A DNA stretch of 64,000 bases from Peptococcaceae bacterium BICA1-7 (GCA_000802095.1 JUEB01000017.1:303782-367781); one strand, 5' to 3'. Positions 40,532 to 49,052 are shown, counted from the first letter of the stretch. A program made the numbers and translations. The notes: a model not told the origin generated them from the letters alone.

Positions 40532-40830
40532 TTCATATACTCCTTTCTTACTTTAGATGCAACTTTCTTTGCCTGTTCAAAATCTTTATAATAACCGAAG
40601 CATTTTTCTTTGCCATTAACTTTAAGTCTCACAACCCACCTTTTTTCACGTTTTTTCCAATTAACATTTATTGCACCACTACTACTATGACATGGTGGAC
40701 ACCTCAAGTTTTGCTGATTTTCTGATGGCGTTACCAATCTTAGGTTTGATTTTCGATTATCTAAAGTGTAATGGTTTATATGATCCACGTGATATCCATT
40801 CGGTATCTCGCCCATAACATACCTTTCCAT
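40516..40830 (-). CDS. HNH endonuclease with AP2-like domain
   Basis: 104 residues. HNH core GYHVDHINHYTLDNRKSNLRLVT then an AP2-type DNA-binding module GAINVNWKKREKRWVVRLK, KCFGYYKDFEQAKKVA. The usual N-terminal strand is missing, so it is probably a shortened homing enzyme. Flanked by tiny unrelated genes, consistent with insertion. Confidence 0.82.
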   Translation of the reverse strand: MERYVMGEIPNGYHVDHINHYTLDNRKSNLRLVTPSENQQNLRCPPCHSSSGAINVNWKKREKRWVVRLKVNGKEKCFGYYKDFEQAKKVASKVRKEYMKCSSL

Positions 40831-40840
40831 ACCGCACCAC

Positions 40841-40996
40841 CTATTTATCGTTCCTACTGGCTATTACGTACCACATCATAGCCTGAATCAAATAAAGCAC
40901 CCCTGTTCCCATATGACTTACGTATGATAATTTAAAAAAAGACAAACATGCCCAAACTACTGAAAACCACATCATAAACCATTGTAAATATTTCAT
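40841..40996 (-). CDS. Small membrane protein, 51 residues
   Basis: ATG 40996 after GGGGGTG. Two hydrophobic segments (YLQWFMMWFSVVWACLSFF; GVLYLIQAMMWYVIA). No family. Possible membrane effector in the early region. Confidence 0.55.
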   Translation of the reverse strand: MKYLQWFMMWFSVVWACLSFFKLSYVSHMGTGVLYLIQAMMWYVIASRNDK

Positions 40997-41006
40997 ACCA
41001 CACCCC

Positions 41007-41357
41007 CTATTTAACCTCTAAAAACTCCACATCAGGATATTTAAACAAAAACAATTTCCGCTTAATCCTGTAATCCTTGGTCTTAAAGCCCTTCACGTCA
41101 ATTACTTGCTTTTTTCCGCCCTTAAGTGTGATTTCAAAATCCGCTATATAGGTAATTGGTCTTATAGTGTTTTTCCCCACCTTAAACCTTGACTGCAACT
41201 CATATTCTGGCTGTATTTTTATGTCTGTTATTTCCCCGGCCATCTTGCGGTATTTTAATTCCTGGTAATATCGCTCTTCGCGCTTGCTGTCAAATATGTG
41301 GCCGTCTGCCTCAACCTTTTTATTGCCGTACTTCCTCGGTATTGGTCTTACTGGCAC
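41007..41357 (-). CDS. DUF1064-type nuclease
   Basis: 116 residues: KYGNKKVEADGHIFDSKREERYYQEL, IQPEYELQ, YIADFEITLKGGKKQVIDVKG and KRKLFLFKYP. The Glu...Asp...Asp-x-Lys pattern is PD-(D/E)XK-like, as in phage DUF1064 proteins thought to resolve branched DNA. GTG start after GGGGGTGGGAAA. Confidence 0.85.
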   Translation of the reverse strand: MPVRPIPRKYGNKKVEADGHIFDSKREERYYQELKYRKMAGEITDIKIQPEYELQSRFKVGKNTIRPITYIADFEITLKGGKKQVIDVKGFKTKDYRIKRKLFLFKYPDVEFLEVK

Positions 41358-41368
41358 TTTCCCACCCC

Positions 41369-41614
41369 CTATATAAAACTCTCACACAGCATCTGCCGCA
41401 CTTGCGCCGTAAACCTCTTTATCTCCCCGGGCTCCCTGACTCTCGGCACAACCGGATCTCGTATTGGCTCACGGTATATCCCCATTTCCTTGCACAGGGA
41501 GCCCACCACACCCCTTGCACAGCCGATGTATTGAGCTATCTCACAGTGTTTTAGGGTGTCTATGTTATCGAGGAGGTATTGTATGTGGCATATTGATAGT
41601 CCGTTTTTGTGCAT
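41369..41614 (-). CDS. Phage HTH protein, 81 residues
   Basis: A central HTH-like segment: HCEIAQYIGCARGVVGSLCKEMGI. Probably DNA binding. ATG 41614 follows GGGAGGTG. Start and stop lie close to neighbouring genes. Confidence 0.55.
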   Translation of the reverse strand: MHKNGLSICHIQYLLDNIDTLKHCEIAQYIGCARGVVGSLCKEMGIYREPIRDPVVPRVREPGEIKRFTAQVRQMLCESFI

Positions 41615-41617
41615 TGG

Positions 41618-42403
41618 TTACACCTCCCTGATTATCTGACCAATCAACTTGCCGATTGCCGGCACGACTGCATTTCCGCACATTCTGGCAATTGCCGCCT
41701 CAGAAAATCCAGCAAACCATCCCGGAGGGAATCCGGCAAAGGCGGTTCGCTCGTCACTGTCCAGGATTCGGAGTTTTCCGTCATAAACATAACTGTCGCG
41801 GGAATCGTATCTGCGTCGGTTTGTAGTAAGACACGGAATGACCTGCCTCTCGCCACAGCGCGGCGAATAATACCTTTGACCCCCCTTGGTTTGACATAAC
41901 TGTCCTGCATGGCCTGGCCAGGAGGTTTTAATACTTCCGACAATAAAATCCCTGACCCTTTGTTGCCCTGTATACGTACTGGCGTCCGTCCTGATAATAG
42001 CGCATCGGTATCCAAGCACGTCCAATGCGGCTTCAAAGTGGACATCATCTGATGCAGGAACATTTTCGCGGACCACCCACTGGGGCCGCATGAGTCCGAC
42101 CACGGCAAGGAAGTATCCGGAAAGATCGGGGTGTTTACTTTCTCCATTGCTTCTTGCTCTGCTTCTGATAGGACAGGGATCGCCTCCGCAAATAATGTCA
42201 ACTGTCTCAACTGGTTCACCTCCTGCGATATATTTTAAAAAGTCTATAATATCGCTATACCTCTTTACTTCAGGCCAATGAAGAGAAAGCACTTGCTGAC
42301 ATTGACGGTTTTTCTCAACCTGCCATACCGGCTTAAATCCTGCGTCCTCAAGCCCCTTATCTAGTCCGCCGGCCCCGCTAAACAAACTCCCAAATGTCAG
42401 CAC
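41618..42403 (-). CDS. C5 DNA cytosine methyltransferase
   Basis: 261 residues from GTG 42403. Motif I TFGSLFSGAGGLDKGLE, motif IV GGDPCPIRS with the catalytic Cys, motif VI RENVPA, motif VIII QQRVRDF and motif X GNAVVPAIG, with DSDERTAFAGFPPG between. Phage-type Dcm whose PCQ is PCP. No restriction enzyme nearby, so it probably protects phage DNA from host restriction. The longer frame upstream to 42487 overlaps another gene and is rejected. Confidence 0.9.
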   Translation of the reverse strand: MLTFGSLFSGAGGLDKGLEDAGFKPVWQVEKNRQCQQVLSLHWPEVKRYSDIIDFLKYIAGGEPVETVDIICGGDPCPIRSRARSNGESKHPDLSGYFLAVVGLMRPQWVVRENVPASDDVHFEAALDVLGYRCAIIRTDASTYTGQQRVRDFIVGSIKTSWPGHAGQLCQTKGGQRYYSPRCGERQVIPCLTTNRRRYDSRDSYVYDGKLRILDSDERTAFAGFPPGWFAGFSEAAIARMCGNAVVPAIGKLIGQIIREV

Positions 42404-42555
42404 TCCAACCCCTCCCTTTCCTCCCAACTCTCCACCGCCTGGTCCCAATCCTCCGGCCAGTCGTTTGCATGTCCGCAGTCCCGGCAATCCTCATCGTCAA
42501 GCGGTTCGCAGCCGGTGTGTTTGCGGTAGCAGAGGCCTGGTTTATTTGAGTCCAT
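42397..42555 (-). CDS. Cys/acidic phage microprotein, 52 residues
   Basis: ATG 42555; stop overlaps the methylase start (GTG/TGA). CYRKHTGCEPLDDEDCRDCG carries five Cys/His for a zinc site; the C-terminus is acidic and Trp-rich. No family. Confidence 0.55.
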   Translation of the reverse strand: MDSNKPGLCYRKHTGCEPLDDEDCRDCGHANDWPEDWDQAVESWEEREGLEC

Positions 42556-43327
42556 ATAGTTTTCTCATCCGTTCTTTGTTTTGAGTTGATAATTGGTCTG
42601 TACCGGTACGGGCAAGGTCGCCGGGAGGATGTCCCCGGGGCTGCGCCCTACTCTGTAAATAAAGCGTGTCGTACTTATCCCGCAGTTTTTTTGCGCTTAA
42701 AATGTTTGATGCCCAGAAGGTACTTTCTTGGCTAAATTTCATGACTGCAGTTAGCTGTTCAACAGCCCTGCCGTCGATTCTCAGCATCTTATCAAACTCT
42801 GCCGCCCATCCGGTCAGGTCTTTTGGCACTCTGGCCTTGTCATTGTTTTTTAAAATATGGTCTTTAAGTTTTAAGGCCAAAATCATTTCCTGAGAGTCAT
42901 CAGGAAATTGGTGAGGAATATTCTCTTTTTGTTTAGTTTTCTTTTGTTTATATAATGCGGGCGGATCTAGGGACATTTTAGGGACATTTTTGCCCGTTTC
43001 TAGCGGAATATTTCCCGTAATACTTTCTTCTAGGGGAATCATTCCCGTAAAAGTAACCATCCTGTATTTACCGGCTTCCCTCTTTCCTTGGTTCACATAT
43101 TCAATTCTTCCAAGTTGTTTTAGACTATTGCGCTTCCTGTCCAAAGTCTTTCTGTCTATACCTCCAAGCCTAGCCTGTAAGCTCATATTGGCTACTGCAA
43201 ACCACTCTAGCCAACCGCACCTATTGTTTATGTCCATAAGATGGAACCATAAAGCCTGTTCGGTTGAGTCTAACGGATTTGTTTCGAGCCAATGGTGAAA
43301 GGCTATAATCTCCTTGAGGTAATTCAT
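42542..43327 (-). CDS. DnaD-like replisome organiser
   Basis: 261 residues starting MNYLKEIIAFHHWLETNPLDS. An N-terminal winged helix (ALWFHLMDINNRCGWLEWF, RKTLDRKRNSLKQLGRI) and a C-terminal DnaD-type end (FSQESTFWASNILSAKKLRDKYDTL) match phage replication initiation proteins that load the host helicase. No DnaC-like loader is next to it. Confidence 0.78.
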   Translation of the reverse strand: MNYLKEIIAFHHWLETNPLDSTEQALWFHLMDINNRCGWLEWFAVANMSLQARLGGIDRKTLDRKRNSLKQLGRIEYVNQGKREAGKYRMVTFTGMIPLEESITGNIPLETGKNVPKMSLDPPALYKQKKTKQKENIPHQFPDDSQEMILALKLKDHILKNNDKARVPKDLTGWAAEFDKMLRIDGRAVEQLTAVMKFSQESTFWASNILSAKKLRDKYDTLYLQSRAQPRGHPPGDLARTGTDQLSTQNKERMRKLYGLK

Positions 43328-43337
43328 GGTGCGCCCC

Positions 43338-43526
43338 CTAATCAACCTTTACAAACTTGCTCTCATGTTCCTTGTTTAAACTCCAAGTACATCCGCCTAC
43401 AAGTTTTCCTTTATGTATAAACATGTCGTCCAAGGTATAAACTGTAAATCTTGTTTCTGTTACATCGAGTACTTTAACAGGCTTTCTTGTAGGTAGGTGA
43501 ACATATATCTCATTAACTTCTATCAT
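43338..43526 (-). CDS. Phage hypothetical protein, 62 residues
   Basis: Starts MIEVNEIYVHLPTRKPVKVLD; beta-rich barrel-like. ATG 43526 is preferred to 43544. Ten nt upstream of the DnaD-like gene. No family. Confidence 0.5.
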   Translation of the reverse strand: MIEVNEIYVHLPTRKPVKVLDVTETRFTVYTLDDMFIHKGKLVGGCTWSLNKEHESKFVKVD

Positions 43527-43540
43527 GGTCAGTAACCACC

Positions 43541-43696
43541 TCACTTCCTCGGTCTCCTCTTAACCCCGCCCCCGCCATAAGCGCACCACCCACAATCCGG
43601 CTGACCTTCTGCCGTCAGCCTCATCCTTAGATAGCACTCTGGCGGGTAGCCCTCGAACATGTCGCGCCAGGGGTATGTGCAAGGTGGTTCAGTCAT
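43541..43696 (-). CDS. Small phage protein, 51 residues
   Basis: MTEPPCTYPWRDMFEGYPPE start, four Cys in total (CTYPW, CYLRM, CGWC) and a basic end. It overlaps the upstream stop (AATGACTGA). No family. Confidence 0.5.
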   Translation of the reverse strand: MTEPPCTYPWRDMFEGYPPECYLRMRLTAEGQPDCGWCAYGGGGVKRRPRK

Positions 43697-44288
43697 TGGC
43701 GGCTACCTTCTCAAACTCAATCACCCATACCCAAGGATTGACTTCCCAACCATAACCACGCTTGGAGTAAATGGAGTCCCATAACTCCCCAAAACATTCC
43801 GGTATACTTATACTGCCGTCATACCAACCAGGACTTCCTTTATGCTCAGGAAATGCATCATACGGACAGTTTCCTCCAAATCCTTCGGCGTCGGCATCCT
43901 CTTCTGTTATCTCCTGCAACCTCTCCACCCTGACAGCTTTCACTTTCAGGAACAACCGGGCGGCTGACCGGGGCATGTGGATTGATGGTTTCCATTTAAT
44001 TATGTTTCCAAGGTGGTCAATTTCCGTGCCATCTGCCTTATACTCATATAAACCACCACTTACCATTGCCCACGTTTCCCGCACCCAGAGAATATCATCA
44101 CCATGACAAGGTGGTGTGTATCTTTTGCCGCCATAAAGCCATTTATTATGGTCTCGGTGGTCACTTCCGGCATAGCAATACATTAGCTGTCCTTCCGGCT
44201 GCGGCTTAACAACCCGCCTCGTCTGCGTTTTCCGTCCTTCCAGAATGGCCCTGACCATTTCCGTTGAAAACAGTATCGGTTTTCCCAT
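43689..44288 (-). CDS. ASCH-type phage protein
   Basis: 199 residues starting MGKPILFSTEMVRAILEGRK and TQTRRVVKPQPEG, with GDDILWVRETWA, LFLKVKAVRVERLQEITEEDA and NPWVWVIEFEKV: a common phage protein family with an ASCH/PUA-like fold, probably RNA- or nucleotide-binding. ATG 44288 after GGAGGTGGAGGAAG. It overlaps the zinc-ribbon gene by 83 nt. Confidence 0.78.
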   Translation of the reverse strand: MGKPILFSTEMVRAILEGRKTQTRRVVKPQPEGQLMYCYAGSDHRDHNKWLYGGKRYTPPCHGDDILWVRETWAMVSGGLYEYKADGTEIDHLGNIIKWKPSIHMPRSAARLFLKVKAVRVERLQEITEEDADAEGFGGNCPYDAFPEHKGSPGWYDGSISIPECFGELWDSIYSKRGYGWEVNPWVWVIEFEKVAAND

Positions 44289-44397
44289 CTTCCTCCACCT
44301 CCGGCCCAATCTCCCCTCCGCACTCCTTGCAAATCCAGGTCCCATTAGCATCAGAACTATACCAAACCGCTCCGCACTTGCACTGTCGGCTAATCAT
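44206..44397 (-). CDS. Zinc-ribbon protein, 63 residues
   Basis: MISRQCKCGAVWYSSDANGT followed by WICKECGGEIGPE: CxC and CxxC form a ribbon. Started at ATG 44397 after GGAGGAGG, overlapping the previous stop. The C-terminal third overlaps the ASCH gene in another frame. Confidence 0.5.
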   Translation of the reverse strand: MISRQCKCGAVWYSSDANGTWICKECGGEIGPEVEEDGKTDTVFNGNGQGHSGRTENADEAGC

Positions 44398-44704
44398 CTT
44401 CATCCTCCTCCGGCACTTCCGTGTAATCGAATCCAAGGCACTCAGATATGGTTTCCTGTAGCCCCTCAAGAATATAACCGTGGGGGCAATACTTTTCACG
44501 TATCCTGTGGCACGGCATACAGGTGCGGTAAGTTTGCCATCCCTCGCCATCCCATAGGCCTGTCACCTTGTGGTATTCTTGTCCAGGCTTTATATCTTCG
44601 CGGCACTCACAGCATTTATGTACCTTCCTTGCTTTTGGAAATTCGTCACGGCAAACTTTCGGGCCATCATATCCTTCAGCGCTGCAATCACAGGAAATAC
44701 TCAT
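44390..44704 (-). CDS. Phage Cys-rich zinc-binding protein
   Basis: 104 residues. CDCSAEGYDGPKVCRDEF, HKCCECREDIKPGQEYHKV and CMPCHRI: conserved in phages as a two-zinc protein of unknown role. Ends acidic (PEEDEDD). Confidence 0.65.
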   Translation of the reverse strand: MSISCDCSAEGYDGPKVCRDEFPKARKVHKCCECREDIKPGQEYHKVTGLWDGEGWQTYRTCMPCHRIREKYCPHGYILEGLQETISECLGFDYTEVPEEDEDD

Positions 44705-45354
44705 TCCCCCGCCCCCTCTCCGGTCTTGTCGTAGGCGGTAATAGCATTAGTAAGTTTTTTATTGGCTTCATAATAAGCATCGGCATGGTCTTCACAATAC
44801 GGGCCATGACCACGAATTTCAGATAATGAACAGCGCCCGCAGTCTTCCGCATCTGTTTTTGTTTTATTAACTTCTTTTACAGCCTCCACCACCGCCTCCA
44901 TAAGTTGATACCGTGATTGGTGGGGTGGGGAGGAAAGGGCCTTTGTGGCATTGGTAAAATTCCTTATTGTAAAAAGGAGGTAGTCTGAATCATTGTCTTC
45001 ATAAATAAACCTTAATTCTTGCCCTTCGCTTGCTCTTTTTTGATAGTCAAGATATGCTTTTCCAACGGTTGCGAATGGTTTTAGCGCCTCTCTCAACCCC
45101 GCCTCCCTCTCCACCGCCTGCCTAACCTTCCCCTCCAACTCATCTATGTAGCATCCCTTTTTATGCCCTTCAAACTCGAAGCAGGCAGAACAACCGCCGT
45201 TTTCCTGGTATTTTTTTGACTCTTCCTGCCAGCTTTGTGCCGCCTCGTTCTCCAGCAGCACCTCCACCGCTTGTTTGGCCGCTTCCAACTCCCGGCGCAG
45301 GCCCCTATTTTCATCATTCAGTTTTTCATAATCGCTAAAGCTGTATGCTGGCAT
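44701..45354 (-). CDS. Coiled-coil phage protein, 217 residues
   Basis: N-terminal coiled coil (LNDENRGLRRELEAAKQAVEV) with a Cys pair (CSACFEFEGHKKGC), and a second Cys/His set near the end (CGRCSLSEIRGHGPYC). Similar early-region proteins are common and uncharacterised. The start follows AGGAGGTG. Confidence 0.55.
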   Translation of the reverse strand: MPAYSFSDYEKLNDENRGLRRELEAAKQAVEVLLENEAAQSWQEESKKYQENGGCSACFEFEGHKKGCYIDELEGKVRQAVEREAGLREALKPFATVGKAYLDYQKRASEGQELRFIYEDNDSDYLLFTIRNFTNATKALSSPPHQSRYQLMEAVVEAVKEVNKTKTDAEDCGRCSLSEIRGHGPYCEDHADAYYEANKKLTNAITAYDKTGEGAGE

Positions 45355-45386
45355 GTGGCACCTCCTGTATTCCGGTTAGGAGCCGG

Positions 45387-46370
45387 TTATACTGCCGGAT
45401 TAATCTTAGCCGGGTCCAAAAGCACTATTTTTGACTTCCAGTAGGGGTTTTTGCACTTTGGCGTTATCCACTTACCTGTGATGAGGTAATCCCCTATTAG
45501 GAGCTTCTCTTTGCCATGTATGGCGTTTTTAACAGCGTTGTCAAGGTGGTTGTATTCCCGGTATCCGTCCTCAAGCTCTGTGCGCTTCTGTAGCTTATCA
45601 AGTAGCTCGTCGTCGTCGATAATCTCAAGGGCTTTCTGTCTGATTTCTGGTAAGCAGATATGGAGAAAGGCGCAATGTTGACATACTTCAGGGTTATCAA
45701 TCTGCTCTGCCATTGTCCCGTTGGCTACGTGCTTTTCAATGCGCTCTGTTTTTTGAAGGATATGCTCCATGTAGGAGTAGTCAAGGTCAACCCAAATAAG
45801 TTTTGGTTGAAAGCGGGGAATTGATTTCAGGTAAAAGAATCCCCGTTCTTCGCCTTTTATGTATAGGTAGGTCATTAATTGTGCGGGGTATTTCTGAATC
45901 CAGGGCTTTTTTGAATCAAAGAAATCTTGTAAGGTGTTGAGTTTTTCCCAGTCAAAGATGTTGAGCCCCTTTATCTCTCCGGTATGCACCTGGCCACTGC
46001 CGAAGTCCACCCTCACGTCAATATGTCCGGTTATGCGTGGCTTGCTCTCCATGATGGCCTTGTCAGGCTCCGGTCGGTAAACCTTAAAACCTGCATCCTC
46101 AAGGTCTTTTATCGCCAGTTCCTCAACCGCTCTGCCACCCTCGAATATAAACTCCACTTCTGGTCCATGCGTCTTTTTGTCTGCCCAATTGGTTATGGAT
46201 AGGGTCAAATATCTCTCACAGGGATGGCCTATCTCGGAGGCCCGGGGGACGTGTTGAGGGTAAGTTTTTATGTATTTTTTCTTACCCTCTTTAATCTGGT
46301 TAATGATAATGTGTGCGCTCAGTTCGTTAACTTGCTGCTGATGTATCTGCTCCGCTGGCATTGCCGACAT
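45387..46370 (-). CDS. Cas4-like PD-(D/E)XK exonuclease
   Basis: 327 residues. SEIGHPCERYLTL contributes one Cys, ITGHIDVRVDFG then GEIKG give the Asp...Glu-x-Lys active site, KYPAQLMTYLYI is the Gln/Tyr motif, and CQHCAFLHIC supplies three Cys for a likely 4Fe-4S cluster as in Cas4/AddB. Next to the annealing-type protein, so probably the exonuclease half of a phage recombination pair. Confidence 0.85.
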   Translation of the reverse strand: MSAMPAEQIHQQQVNELSAHIIINQIKEGKKKYIKTYPQHVPRASEIGHPCERYLTLSITNWADKKTHGPEVEFIFEGGRAVEELAIKDLEDAGFKVYRPEPDKAIMESKPRITGHIDVRVDFGSGQVHTGEIKGLNIFDWEKLNTLQDFFDSKKPWIQKYPAQLMTYLYIKGEERGFFYLKSIPRFQPKLIWVDLDYSYMEHILQKTERIEKHVANGTMAEQIDNPEVCQHCAFLHICLPEIRQKALEIIDDDELLDKLQKRTELEDGYREYNHLDNAVKNAIHGKEKLLIGDYLITGKWITPKCKNPYWKSKIVLLDPAKINPAV

Positions 46371-47154
46371 TTCCACCGGCCCCCTTCCATTGGTCGTATG
46401 CAGCCTTGACTTTCTTGTGGGTTACGGGTGCTTGTTTTTCGGATATTTGGGCTATTGAACGCTTACCGGCAACTATTGATCCATCCCTGCCGGGAAACTC
46501 TGTGAATTTCTCAAGCACCCCTTTTGCGGCTTCTTGGTCGTTATTGGCCATTTCGAGAATCATGCTTTGGATTTCGGCCTTCAATCCTTTTGCTTCGTCA
46601 GACATTTCCGGCTTCTTGTAATCAATTCCGGCAACTTTGTCTGGTGTTATATTGGCAGTTGCAAGATCTTCCCATGTCATGTTTCTGAGTCCAAGGAGGC
46701 GAGAAATTCCGTTCCCGAGACAGTTTGTATATGCTGCTTTTTTTACGTCTCCACGGTCAATTTCAGAGGGAGGCTTAGGAACGCCACCTTTACCAGTGGA
46801 GAAAAATGGATCGCGGCTGCTCCTGGTCCCAATGGCTTCAATTTCAGCCATTCCCAGCGAAAAATACCCCTTGAATGTATAACTGTAATGGCCGTCCTCG
46901 TCCACTTCCCACATTGGATGGTCAATTCTCCAACTTACCCCAAATGTGCGGCCAACCTTTTCGCTTCCACTCACCTGGAGATAAGGCTTGCCTCCTTGGT
47001 TGGTCCAATCGCTTGCGTTGGTCACCTTGAGGGCGATTTGCTTAATCTTGTTTATCGCCTGAATCCTGCGCTCTGCCGCTTCTGCTATGGCGACTATATT
47101 ATCGTCTGCTATTGCCGGCACTGACATCGGGACATTATTTTCGTTTTCATTCAT
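46327..47154 (-). CDS. Candidate single-strand annealing protein
   Basis: 275 residues with the phage-type motif DVKKAAYTNCLGNGISRLLG followed by TWEDLATANI, an N-terminal helical segment (ERRIQAINKIKQIALKV) and a Gly/Ala tail. Rad52/Erf-like function is inferred from that motif and from the adjacent nuclease. Confidence 0.62.
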   Translation of the reverse strand: MNENENNVPMSVPAIADDNIVAIAEAAERRIQAINKIKQIALKVTNASDWTNQGGKPYLQVSGSEKVGRTFGVSWRIDHPMWEVDEDGHYSYTFKGYFSLGMAEIEAIGTRSSRDPFFSTGKGGVPKPPSEIDRGDVKKAAYTNCLGNGISRLLGLRNMTWEDLATANITPDKVAGIDYKKPEMSDEAKGLKAEIQSMILEMANNDQEAAKGVLEKFTEFPGRDGSIVAGKRSIAQISEKQAPVTHKKVKAAYDQWKGAGGNVGNASGADTSAAS

Positions 47155-47300
47155 TCCCACTCATCCTCCAACTCAAAATTATCTTCATAGTCCTCGCAGA
47201 TCTCGCTCTCGTCCAACACCTCAGCGCAGGGGCCAAGTTCCCCGGTAATGTGGTTTTTGTCCAATAAGCAATACCCGTTTTGGTTGTGGGTGCAGGGCAT
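47151..47300 (-). CDS. Acidic Cys microprotein, 49 residues
   Basis: ATG 47300 after GGAGGTG. CTHNQNGYCLLDKNHITGELGPC then a very acidic end (EDYEDNFELEDEWE), possibly a DNA-mimic-like tail. It overlaps the annealing gene's start. No family. Confidence 0.55.
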   Translation of the reverse strand: MPCTHNQNGYCLLDKNHITGELGPCAEVLDESEICEDYEDNFELEDEWE

Positions 47301-47304
47301 TTAT

Positions 47305-47547
47305 TTACACCTCCAGCCTATTTTTTAGTTCCGCTATTTCATCTTCAAGTTCCTGAATTTTGCCGCTTAACTCATCCCTGGCTTCACCATCTGCCATATC
47401 AGCAGCAAATTCCAAGCACTTTTCACATGGCTCCATGTCAAGCCTATTTGTGTTTCTGATGCTTTTAGTGCTTCCATTGGAACAAAGCCCAGCACCACAC
47501 TTGGAGCAGTATATTTCAAATTCGACTTCAACATCGAATGACGGCAT
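47305..47547 (-). CDS. Zinc-ribbon and coiled-coil protein, 80 residues
   Basis: CSKCGAGLC and CEKC flank a short loop; then a coiled coil (SGKIQELEDEIAELKNRLEV). Similar to early phage proteins of unknown role. Confidence 0.55.
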   Translation of the reverse strand: MPSFDVEVEFEIYCSKCGAGLCSNGSTKSIRNTNRLDMEPCEKCLEFAADMADGEARDELSGKIQELEDEIAELKNRLEV

Positions 47548-47729
47548 TCACGCCACATCCTTTCTAAAATTACCTGCCCAGTCTAGCCCTCTACACGCTT
47601 ATAGCGGACGGTTGGCGTAGGAATGGGCAGGGAAACTATTCTTCTTTTTCCTCGGCCTGTGCCGCCGCTATGGTTGGTTCACTAAACCCTGCCAGCCTTG
47701 CAATGTCCCAGATGGTGAGGTTGGTTATA

Positions 47730-48128
47730 TCATTTTCCCTCGCTTTCAAGGAGGTTGGGGTTGTCGTGGATGTTGCCGATGACTTCAATACTATTTTTAT
47801 CCCAAGCATTGTAAGCCTTTACATATTCATCTGTGCGCCCATATTGAAAACAGAAACAACCAGCCTTTAAAACAACTATGGACATTTCGTTTTTAATGTC
47901 AAAGTATCTTAGATTTACGGTGCAAATATCACCCTTATAAATCTCGGTCCCGTTTTTGTCGGTAAGGCCGGTGTATTGGCCGACCGTGGAGGGGTCAACT
48001 TCAATCCAGTCCCACCAACTACCGATACCCTGTGTGACGATATATGATTTACCATGTCGCTCCTTTGCGTAAAACCCATAAACAAATTCACCATTGTCAA
48101 CTCGCTTGCCCCTAAACTTATATCTCAT
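47730..48128 (-). CDS. YopX family phage protein
   Basis: 132 residues with the classic YopX pattern: YKFRGKRVDNGEFVYGFY, VDPSTVGQYTGLTDKNGTEIY, KGDI and EVIGNIHDNPNLL. YopX proteins are frequent in Firmicutes phages; function unknown. ATG 48128 fits the ribosome binding site. Confidence 0.88.
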   Translation of the reverse strand: MRYKFRGKRVDNGEFVYGFYAKERHGKSYIVTQGIGSWWDWIEVDPSTVGQYTGLTDKNGTEIYKGDICTVNLRYFDIKNEMSIVVLKAGCFCFQYGRTDEYVKAYNAWDKNSIEVIGNIHDNPNLLESEGK

Positions 48129-48182
48129 GGTTCGCACCTTTCTTTAAAAAGCGTGCCGGTTTTCCCGGCTATAGGGAGGAGG

Positions 48183-48362
48183 TTAGATTGCTGTGACTTC
48201 GCCGGTTAGTTGGTTGAGGTCAATTTCAATCTCCACCTTGCTGAGAAGCTCTATGTCAGGGTATTTCATGCCGCAGTGTGGGCATCTGTACTGTCCGTCA
48301 ATCCGGAAGTATGTTCCGTTGCAGTGGAGGCATTTGACCTCATGGCGTTCTATGGTGAGCAT
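48183..48362 (-). CDS. Zinc-ribbon protein, 59 residues
   Basis: ATG 48362 after AAGGAG. MLTIERHEVKCLHCNGTYF and YRCPHCGMKYPD form a two-CxxC ribbon; the rest is acidic. Probably RNA or DNA binding. Confidence 0.55.
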   Translation of the reverse strand: MLTIERHEVKCLHCNGTYFRIDGQYRCPHCGMKYPDIELLSKVEIEIDLNQLTGEVTAI

Positions 48363-48421
48363 GGTATCAGCTCCTTGACCGTCCCTCCGGCCTGTTGTAT
48401 AATTGACTTGGATAAATATTT

Positions 48422-48925
48422 CTAAACTGCAGCTCTCTTCTGAGGGCTCTTTTCTTTTTCTATCAAGAGTTTCAGCAGACCCAACTTGTATCTATCCTCT
48501 AACTCAATCAGCAGGTTGAAGTCTGTCCTGATTCTGTCCGCAACCTCCTTGGCAGCTAGGGTGAGGGCAACCCGGTCATCCTCTGTCAAATCCTCTGGCC
48601 CATCCTTATCTAAAAGCCTTAATCCTAGTCCCTTCAGTGCATTGTCGGCCTCCGCATCCTCTTTCTCTACCCGGCGAAGCATTGTCTGGGGGTGGCGGTC
48701 GCCTGTTATAAACCCGAAGATTCTATACCCTGTTTCCTGCAGGCAGATTGCCCAGCCAGCCAGCAGGTGCATTGCCGACAGCTTCCGCTTTGCGTCCTGG
48801 GGAATTCTGCGCTGCTCCTTCATGGCTGCGTATATTGCCTCGATGCTGTAATGAGTTTCTGCCGCCAGTTCCTTCACTGGTATGTCGCTCCTGGTTATTG
48901 CCTCCTGCAACATCATCCCTACCAC
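48422..48925 (-). CDS. HTH phage regulator, 167 residues
   Basis: Starts MVGMMLQEAITRSDIPVKELA (GTG 48925 directly after AAAGGAGGTGATTTT). HTH core ETHYSIEAIYAAMKEQRRIP. The second half is helical and charged (EDDRVALTLAAKEVADRIRTD). Likely an early regulator or structural DNA-binder. The longer frame to 49009 lacks a ribosome binding site. Confidence 0.6.
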   Translation of the reverse strand: MVGMMLQEAITRSDIPVKELAAETHYSIEAIYAAMKEQRRIPQDAKRKLSAMHLLAGWAICLQETGYRIFGFITGDRHPQTMLRRVEKEDAEADNALKGLGLRLLDKDGPEDLTEDDRVALTLAAKEVADRIRTDFNLLIELEDRYKLGLLKLLIEKEKSPQKRAAV

Positions 48926-49052
48926 AAAATCACCTCCTTTGTACAAATCTGCCGGTTTCATTGGACAGGGGTCTGGTGGTAAGATTATCCAAGAAGCCAC
49001 CCACCACATCCCCAGCCGGGACTTCCATGGGGGTTCCGGCTTACCATCCCAC

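Noticed and set aside
42404..42487. N-terminal extension of the Dcm gene
   Set aside because: Overlaps a microprotein gene, and the internal GTG has AAGGAGGGG before it.
47548..47729. 37-codon frame (LKARENDITNLT...) in the gap
   Set aside because: Only a TTG start and no ribosome binding site; left unannotated.
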